Shown here: positions 57,126 to 64,000 of the stretch, piece after piece | Layout of the letters: every line of letters starts with the position of its first letter | Position numbering within the stretch: the first letter of the stretch is position 1 | Origin: Cycas panzhihuaensis | Lineage: Eukaryota; Cycadophyta | Assembly: GCA_023213395.1 (NCBI GenBank) | Contig: CM041465.1 | Span: 166,167,741-166,231,740 of the forward strand | DNA: 64,000 bases | Direction: 5' to 3' | Position numbers and translations under genes: made by a program | Notes under the pieces: model-generated | What the model was told of the DNA's origin: nothing | Seen by the model: the letters and a program-made list of their open reading frames with translations, nothing else | The model's database searches: none

Positions 57126-58411
57126 CCCAAAAGAACCTCATTTTCCATCTCTTCCTCCATAATTTATTCAATCCTCTACTATCTCCACAGGCAGATTTCT
57201 GTAGGAATGCCCTGCAACACTTGAGTTCCCTATGCTCTAGCCTAAGATCCACCCATTGCAGCTCTGATCTGTGGTAACAGGCTCACCAATGAACGTCTTC
57301 AAGCAAGGATTCATTCCAAGTTTGGCCTCAATGCCCTTCCCACAGGTTTCACAAACTTGTTTCCAAGTTGCAGTATCCTCCTAAGGACACCCCCTGTAAG
57401 CATCTCAGATATATTGTTTCCTACTATTTTCAAGGGCAGATTAGCCCCGTACTCAGTCTCGTAGGTATTATTCCACTTTTACTCCATTTCTTTCCTTTGA
57501 GTTATCTTGTAAAGGGTTAGATCTTTAAGGATATCCCTCTTTCATTCACTTTTTTAATACATACTCAGGCAGCTCCTCCATTTCTTGTCCTCCTACCCCC
57601 CTCATCTCCCTGCCCTCTCCTAGTTTTTCCAAGGAGGCTATGGGAGAGGATTCTAAAGAGTGAGAGAAAGGAGCCAAGGTGGGTTCCATAGCCAATTAGG
57701 CCTGCTCCTCAAGGGTAAACCACTTCTCCTCTTTCCTCTCTTCCACTTATGCCTCTCTTATGTTACCAAGGAGTCTCTGGGAATTGGCTAGCACTGGATA
57801 TCATCATATACAGCCCTTGCTGCACTATTTCCAAGCTTACACACCCCTCTTGGGTAGCCCTTACAGCCCTGAATAGTGTCCCTCATCCATTTCATACCTT
57901 GGCTTGGCAAATGTTATAATTTGTTGCACGTAGCATACTTGCAACATAGGCAACATTCGTACACCTCGTGATGTTTGTTTCCCTTACTATTTATTGCTAA
58001 TAGCCTGTCCTAACCTATTGTTTCTAGTGTCTAAGGATAGCATGGAGGTGTACTTGTTGGAGGGTTAGCCATTCTGAGGCTAACCTCCCTCATACCTTGT
58101 CTTATGTTGTTGGTTTCTTGGGAGATGTAGAGTTATTCTTTGGTGGAAGATTACTTAACTTGAAAAACTTTAACTTGCAATGTTTCAGCATTTTATTATC
58201 ACATAAATCTACATATATTTGCTTTATAGCTCAGTAGCCCCTTGGGAAAGGGCAAGGAACTTTGTGATTGTAGGTTTATCGCACTATTTGTAGAGAAGGG
58301 TAAACAACAACAATCCTAGTATGTTTATTGGCCTCATTCTCTCTAGTTGTTCCAATATTTATATGTTTCCTTTTTCTTTTGTATTTTTCTTGCTTCTTTC
58401 TTTTTGTTTAG

Positions 58412-58517
58412 GGGAGGTAAGGAAACTCCTATGCCACTCATGCATCAGGAGAGGGAAAAAGAAGAAGTGGTTGTAGTACAAGACAGAGATTGTGTCCCAA
58501 CTGCATCGTCCTTTCAG
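58412..58517 (+). other. Exon-like block in A3 3' LTR
   Basis: It is preceded by TTTTTGTTTAG and followed by CTTTCAG/GTACATT. It matches 37298-37402. Confidence 0.45.
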
Positions 58518-59369
58518 GTACATTACTTTCATTTCGTTGGTATTTTTCTTGCTTCTCTTAGTTTATGCATTTGCATGAAAAGAATATAAAGGAATGAGGT
58601 AAAATAAAACCAACTTGCATCATTTCTTTGCACATTAATTTGCACTTTAGGAAAGAGCATCTGATAGGAGATATCCCCTCCCCTCTTTCCGTTCATTTGT
58701 ATTGCTATGTACTCTATATGATATCTTGGTTTGTCTCATCTCTTCCTCCCTTTGCTTAAAATGAAATATGAGTGAGGATTTACCTTTGAGAGAAAAGTGC
58801 ATTTATTGTCTTTTACATATATGTTCTACTTACCTCTCATTTGCATATGCATACAACTAGTCTCCGCCCATTGTTGCACATAGAGATTAGACTCCCTTAT
58901 ACATAGAGTGGTGGGGACTCCTTCTGCTACTACTCTTTGTCCATCCAGCATTCCCTTCAGGTGGGCTAGTTCTTAGAGGACTCGACCCTTAAGACCTCCC
59001 CTGCCTACCTCATCATACCTACACACATCTCATCTACACCCCTCAGTCTCTTTTCTTCCATAAGGATCCACTCCCTCATTGGGTCTTACCTTCCCCTTCC
59101 GGCCATCCAAGGGTCGAAAGACCCCTATTTTGAGGTTACTCGGGTAACCAAGGACATCCCTCACCTATGCTCCCCTTCGAAGTCAAGAGTTAAGTCACCT
59201 AGAGGAAGTTGTACACCATTCGTGGGTCCTGAACCTGCATTCCAACGGACGAACACCTTGTGTGGGTGCTTCCTTGTACTTGTTGGATTGATCCCTTTAT
59301 TCTGAAGCCTTCCATCGATAGTCTTAATACCAACCAAGTGTAGTTACCATCCCCATAGACATGATTCTA

Positions 59370-59374
59370 GGTGT
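59370..59374 (+). repeat. Candidate target duplication GGTGT, right of A3
   Basis: Matches 35282-35286. The sequence that follows (GGTGTTTGCATGC) aligns with GGTGTTTTACAGGC in the A3 copy of the same gene, showing that A3 cut the A4 gene here. Confidence 0.6.
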
Positions 59375-60614
59375 TTGCATGCTATTCTCGCAATTGAAAA
59401 CTACAAGAATATAGGGATGGTGATGATGAGCTTCATCAAAATGATGACAAGGCATGAGAGGACTACTCTATGATATTATGGGCTCTTGAAGGTGTTCAAG
59501 ACCCCACAGTATACATCAAACCAGTGGATATTGGTAGACACAGTATCTTATTGGGACAGGAGGAGGCACGTGTTCCATCTCCCACAGGTGGAGGATGTCA
59601 CTATCATGTTAGGAGATATCAACAGGATCTTGGAAGTGCCAACTGGAGGTATGTCAACTTCTTTAGGCACTTTATCTAGTACTAACACTACTCATAGGGA
59701 GGCAGTGAGATTCTTTATAAGGAAAAACTAATGGGATTAACAAGGAGTGTCAGTTTAGGCCATGGTACTCTTTAGAGTTCCTCATGTGAGAAAACTCATC
59801 ATACTAGCTATTGTATTCTAAATATCCCAGAAATAGAAATATAAAGACACTCTTAGAGGATGGATGGAGATGATGATGTGGTGTAAGGCAAAGGAGAGAC
59901 TTGATTGGGCTGCTTTGATAGTAACCAACTTAGTAGTTCAACTAGACCATATTTGAGTAGTACGGAGAGGAGGATTTTCATACTGCATGCTACTCTAGTG
60001 CTGGTTCTTCGATCACTTTAGAGTAGTGGCACCACTAGGAGGGCCTCATCCCATAGCAACTAGGGCCTCAATGGTTCATAGATAGTAGACAAAGTTCATG
60101 GGTACTAAGGACTAAGTACACGTGAGGTGATCCATGATAGCCACATCATTGGATGTCCTTACCCTCATAAACTACATAATGGATCCTTATCGAGCGATCC
60201 ACTTGAAGAGTAATGACAAGGGAGGAGAGTTGGGAGATGAGCTTGATGAGGGAAATGATAATGATGGTGGTGATGGCAAAGATGGAGTAGGGCTATTTGG
60301 GGTAGTAAGAGGTGAGACAGGACCACTAGCACTGGCAGGAAGAGAGGGAGCGCCACTAGGACTGATAAGAGGAGAGGGAGTTGTAGGTAGATTTTTAGCA
60401 GCCATTATGGCCTTAGTGGTAGTAGCAGAGGTAGAGATAGTTGTAACAGTTTGAGGGATCCTAGGAGAGGAGGGATTGGAGGGAGAATACACCCTAATAG
60501 CCCATGAGTCAGGCGAGGAGGTAGTTTTGGGGGTCGAGGAGGTAGAGGTAGTGGCAGAGGGAGCCGTAACGGAGGAGAAGATCATCCAGGTAGCGCAGCC
60601 AGCCATCCCAAGAG

Positions 60615-60741
60615 GTAAGACTCTACCTTGACTCCAACTTCCATTTGATTATTTATTGCTTCCCTAAATAATTACATTTATATCTTGATGCTTTTCATAT
60701 ATACTTTAGACTAACATATGATATATATGGTTTGGCAAGAG
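60615..60741 (+). other. Intron in the A4 plant mobile domain gene
   Basis: It starts GTAAGA after AAGAG and ends at an AG near 60739 or 60741. It sits at the same place as the A3 intron. The acceptor is ambiguous by two bases. Confidence 0.55.
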
Positions 60742-61240
60742 GTGTTGAGATGGTGAGGCTACTAGAGGCAGTAGTATGAGAGCTTTTTATCCAAGTCTAC
60801 ATAGAGGGATAGACTCCCATTCTGGTGAGTGAGGAATCTCAATTGGCAAGGCCACATGTAGTAGTATTTGCCCTTTTGATCCAAGCTAGAGACATATAGG
60901 CAACAAAGTCCCAGGAGCTCCATGCAAGGGTTAACTAGCTATAGGGCACCTAGGATGGTTTACAGGCAAAGAGAGACTAGCTAGTGGCAAAGAGGGATGC
61001 TCTACAGGGTTAGGTATGAGGGAAGAAGGCCCAATTAGGAGGAGAAGAAGGCAATACTAGGAGTCAGATCTAGGTCATCGTGCTAAAGGAGAGACTCTGT
61101 GGGGCTAAGAGGGAGAGGGATTAGCTCTAGACCAGGTATGATCAGTTAGTTGACCAAATGGCTACCAAGTCATTGCATAGTAAGATTTACACAATGACAC
61201 CAACCAAATGAAGGCCTAAAGATGAGAAGAGCGAGGCAAG

Positions 61241-62137
61241 GACCTCTTAAAGACATTGGTGGAGCCTAAGAGGGTTGTGGTCCCCCAACAAAAGATCAGG
61301 TAGACAAGGGGATGACACCCCCTAAGGATACAACATACAAGAGATATATATATTGTGTATTTTAATAGGAAAGCCTCATATCTCTAGGGGGTTTTCATCA
61401 CATGTAGATATTTAATTGTACTCCTCCTTGTAAGGATTCTAACTTCCTAGGGTGTATTGCCCAAATAATGTACCATATAATTTTGTACATATATAGGCAA
61501 GGGATCTATTGGTACCCCATTTTTTATGCATGATGATGTTGTTGGTACTATGTGTCTATGATGTTATTATTTTATTTGTTATATAGATTATTTCTTTATA
61601 TGATGCATAGAGAGATGAGCATATACATATGGATATAGGTGTATGGATGCACAAGGGTCATGTATTTAGATAGTTTTAATTTAATTACTATACTAAATTA
61701 TATATGGATGACAGTCGTGCTTCCTTACATGCGATGCCATACTCGTAGTAGGCACACACAATCAGCATGTATGTTAATGATGTTTATGTATGAGACTAGG
61801 GACAACACCACACATGTTCCTTAGAGGGAGCATGAAGGATATGCAAAAGAAGTGACAACTAAGGGTACACATACCTAAATAAAATGACCCTAGTTGGGAG
61901 GTGACTCTATGTTCAGAAGTGAAGGAGGTTTTCTCACCCAACTAAGAAAAGAGAAGATCTCCCTTGGGAGGGAGACAAGAGATGTAATACCAATGAAAAA
62001 GTCCAAAGGATGGAAAGCCACTCTAAACAATCATCACACCTTCGACTAAAGGAGGTAATGATATGCTTGGAGCAGTAGTTTAGGTTTATTTTGGAGTGAG
62101 AGAGGGGTGTGACCATTTTGCTTGGGAGTATAAAGGG
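61241..62137. other. A4 spacer between integrase and accessory module
   Basis: AT-rich noncoding sequence with an ATGATG and TATATG character. The last part (62137-62060, minus strand) aligns with the sequence after the A1 and A3 integrase stop (AAACCTAAACTAC). No gene. Confidence 0.55.
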
Positions 62138-63480
62138 TTAGTTTAGAAATTTTCCATTCACAACTTTTTGGAATTTGAGACCTTTCAAAGTCACTATCCT
62201 ATATGCACCACTATCGAGCCTCTCAAGAATGATGAAATGGCCAATCTATTTAGGCCCAAACTTGGATAGGTGATCATGGAGATACTCAAGCTTGAGGACA
62301 TGGTCCCTGGGATTTAGAAGGCAAGGATGAAGACATTTGTCATACATTCTTCGTGCCCTAGCCTTAGAGGCAAGGTTCTCTTGGTAATCCATCAAGCATT
62401 TCTCATCCAAGGCTTTGAGGTCAAGGAGGCAGGTCTGGTGGCATGATTCCTCGTTGAGAAGACACAAAGAGAAACTCACAAGGAGAAGATTTTAACTTCC
62501 AAGGGGAGGACCGCTTCGGTTCCATATACAAGGGAGAACAGGGTCATCCATATAGATGTATGAATGGAAGTGCGATATGCTCACAAAGCAGACGGAAGTT
62601 GGAGGTGTCAATCCCTTTGGGATTAGGCTACTGTTTTCTTTATGATGCTAATAAGAGTTTTATTAAAGGATTAAATCTATCCATTGGCCTAGGGGTAGTA
62701 AGGAGACAGCATTTTATAGGATATCCTAAACATCCCACAAAGTTCATCCATCTTCTTATTACAAAAGGGAGTACCATTATGTGTGATCAGGATGTATAGG
62801 ACCCAAAATCGATAGATAATATGTTGGTAGATAGAAGTGGCTATGGTCTTGTCGATAATAGATGATAATGGGACTGCCTGGGCCTATTTGGTAAAATACT
62901 CCATCACAGTTAAGATGAACTTATGTTGCTATGAGGAAGGTGGAGTTATAGCTTTGATGAGGTCTAATCCCCATTGGGAAAAAGGCCATGGATAAATGAT
63001 GGGATGCAAAGCCTCAGAAGGTGAATGGATGATGTTGGTGTGCTCTTAACACTTTTGATAATGCAGCACATAGGCGTGGGCATCCTTAAAGAGGGACAAC
63101 CAATAATAACCTATGTAGAGGATCCTATGGGCTATGGATTGGCCCCTACAAATTCCATTATGGCACTCACAAAGGATTTGGTTTGCTTCATTGGGGTTGA
63201 CATAAAGAAGGAGGACCCCATAAAAAGATCTCGTGTATAATGTCTCTTCTATAAGGAAATACTACCTAGCAGTAGCCCTACCCATTACTTCATCTTATCA
63301 CTAGTGTTAGGATAGTACTGCCACTAGGCAAGGTATTGTATAATGTCCTCATACCATTCACTACTGACTATGGGATGGGGTGACAAGTCTTAAACAATAA
63401 AGATGGGCTTATTGGATAAGGAATCATCAACTATAATATTAGAAGAGTTAGGAATAGGAGCATCAGCTAGTTATTCAACA
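62138..63480 (-). pseudogene. Integrase of copy A4 (decayed)
   Basis: The C-terminal part reads SFSLCLLNEESCHQTCLLDL, ALDEKCLMDYQENLASKARA and DHVLKLEYLHDHLSKFGPK in the frame 62479-62246, then LKFQKVVNGKFLN and a TAA at 62138-62140. The FYA ending of A1 and A3 is lost. The core region (about 62600-62990) carries the reverse of HPTKFIHLLITKGST-type frames only, but on the minus strand VMEYFTK- and LITHNGTPFCNKKMDELCG-like segments can be followed. The zinc region lies near 63060-63220. It is closer to A1 and A3 than to B. Confidence 0.8.
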
Positions 63481-64000
63481 ACTACCATTCCTTTCTTCGA
63501 TTTCTTGTTAATGATTTAGAGGTCATACTCTTGAAGGAGGACAGCCCATTTACCTGTACTTCCAGTCAAGTCAGATCAAGTCAATGGATACCTTAAGGGA
63601 TCAGATTATGTAATCACATGAGTAGTATTGCCAAGAGGGTAATGCCTGAATTTCTTAATTATGTGGACCAAGGCGAGGCACTCCTTCTAAGTGGAGGAAT
63701 AGTTAAGCTTGCCTACAACTAACATATGGCTAATGAAGTAAATGGCATGCTTGATTCATGAATCATCTTCTTAGGCAAGCATAGCCCCCAAGGACTCATC
63801 AGTGGCCAAGGTATAAATAATGAAGGGACGTTCAAAGAGAGGGGGTGCCAGGATTAGAGTAGAAGCCAAGGATTTCTTGAGCTCTTGGAATGCTTCTTGG
63901 GCTTTGGTAGACCAAAAGAACACCCTCCCCTTCTTCAACAAGTCATTCAAGGGTTTGGTGTCTATGGCAAAGTCTACCAAAAAATTCCTGAGGAGACCCA
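63481..64000 (-). pseudogene. RNase H of copy A4, cut by window edge
   Basis: The frame 63980-63771 reads MVDFAIDTKPLNDLLKKGRV, FFWSTKAQEAFQELKKSLAS and RPFIIYTLATDESLGAMLA, the connection segment and first acidic site. Further left in other frames come HAIYFISHMLVVGKLNYSST-like and IIKKFRHYPLGNTTHVI-like segments (about 63760-63610). It continues into reverse transcriptase right of the window. Confidence 0.8.

Larger units (their letters stand above)
35287..59369 (+). mobile_element. Tat-like retrotransposon copy A3 (near complete, split by a chromovirus)
   Basis: This copy has both LTRs (35313-38236 and 56398-59369), primer binding site, polyprotein start (38400) and stop (45062), an accessory module (52296-55900) and a polypurine tract. 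It holds a 6.5 kb chromovirus at 45373-51833. Without it the element would be about 17.6 kb, long for a Ty3/gypsy element because of the 3 kb LTRs and the accessory module. All genes carry stops, so it is dead. Twenty-six bases (35287-35312) between target site and LTR start are unexplained. Confidence 0.88.
56398..59369 (+). repeat. 3' LTR of copy A3
   Basis: It starts TGCTTCTCGGCTCCC after the polypurine tract and ends GATTCTA, aligned with TTCCA at the end of the 5' LTR. It shares the GTAAGTA donor-like site (56442), TATA box (57119), exon-like block (58412-58517) and final CCATTCGTGGGTCCTGAACC block with the 5' LTR. GGTGT follows at 59370. It is 2972 bases against 2924 in the 5' LTR. Confidence 0.87.
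59370..61240 (+). pseudogene. Plant mobile domain protein, antisense accessory gene of copy A4
   Basis: This is the A4 copy of the gene at 52296-54226, on the opposite strand to A4. The frame 59486-59731 reads VSYWDRRRHVFHLPQVEDVT, then IMLGDINRILEVPTGG, the plant mobile domain core. It continues with VPHVRKLIILAIVF and RLDWAALIVTNLVVQLDHI in line with A3. The acidic to Gly-rich part is 60134-60454 (DEGNDNDGGDGKDG). An intron starts GTAAGACTC at 60615 and ends AAG or AAGAG near 60740. The coiled-coil exon follows (about 60960-61200). The 5' end was cut by the A3 insertion. Both copies keep the frame over several hundred bases, so the gene was once under selection. Confidence 0.78.
23620..64000 (-). 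mobile_element. Tat-like retrotransposon copy A4, 3' half, split by A3 and copia-2
   Basis: Read leftward: RNase H and integrase (64000-62138), spacer, plant mobile domain gene in antisense (59370-61240), then a gap filled by A3 (35287-59369). It continues with the accessory RNase H (34068-33630, sense), copia-2 (33374-25782), a polypurine tract and an LTR (25550-23620). The joins are supported because the undisturbed A3 copy has the same parts in the same order and orientation, and its sequence aligns across both breakpoints. The 5' half lies right of the window. Confidence 0.82.

Overview
This window looks like repeat-rich intergenic DNA from the nuclear genome of a seed plant. Every coding stretch I can recognise belongs to a long terminal repeat (LTR) retrotransposon, and I see no host gene, rRNA, tRNA or CRISPR array. 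The plant origin rests on the element types: Tat-lineage and chromodomain Ty3/gypsy elements, Ty1/copia elements, and a plant mobile domain protein. All copies are decayed, with in-frame stops, frameshifts and many C-to-T or G-to-A changes. I cannot name the species; slow loss of old elements would suit a large genome such as a gymnosperm, but that is a guess.

Layout, left to right. (1) Copy A1, minus strand, 1-9571: a Tat-like element lacking its 3' LTR, which lies outside the window. (2) Copy B, minus strand, 9577-23619: a more distant Tat-like element, split by copia-1 (plus, about 11761-17957). (3) An LTR at 23620-25550 (minus) that serves as the 5' LTR of copy B and also follows the 3' end of copy A4. 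(4) Copia-2 (plus, 25782-33374, exact TTAAC target duplication) inserted near the 3' end of A4. (5) A4 accessory region, minus, 33375-35286. (6) Copy A3, plus strand, about 35287-59369, inserted into A4, and itself split by a chromovirus (plus, 45373-51833). (7) The rest of A4, 59370-64000 (minus), running off the window.

The nesting is therefore at least three deep: chromovirus inside A3, A3 inside A4, with copia-2 also in A4, copia-1 in B, and probably A1 in B.

The most interesting feature is the 3' accessory module of the A-family Tat elements, seen in two copies (A3 and A4). Between integrase and 3' LTR there is an antisense gene encoding a plant mobile domain, with a low-complexity region, an intron and a coiled coil. 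It is followed by a sense gene encoding a second, separate RNase H. The two genes diverge from a shared intergenic region containing a hairpin with loop AGTACC, and a similar hairpin lies in the LTR. The LTRs also carry conserved splice-site-like signals, suggesting a spliced leader. In an active element, gag would form the particle, protease would cut the polyprotein, reverse transcriptase and RNase H would make cDNA, and integrase would insert it. What the accessory proteins do is unknown.
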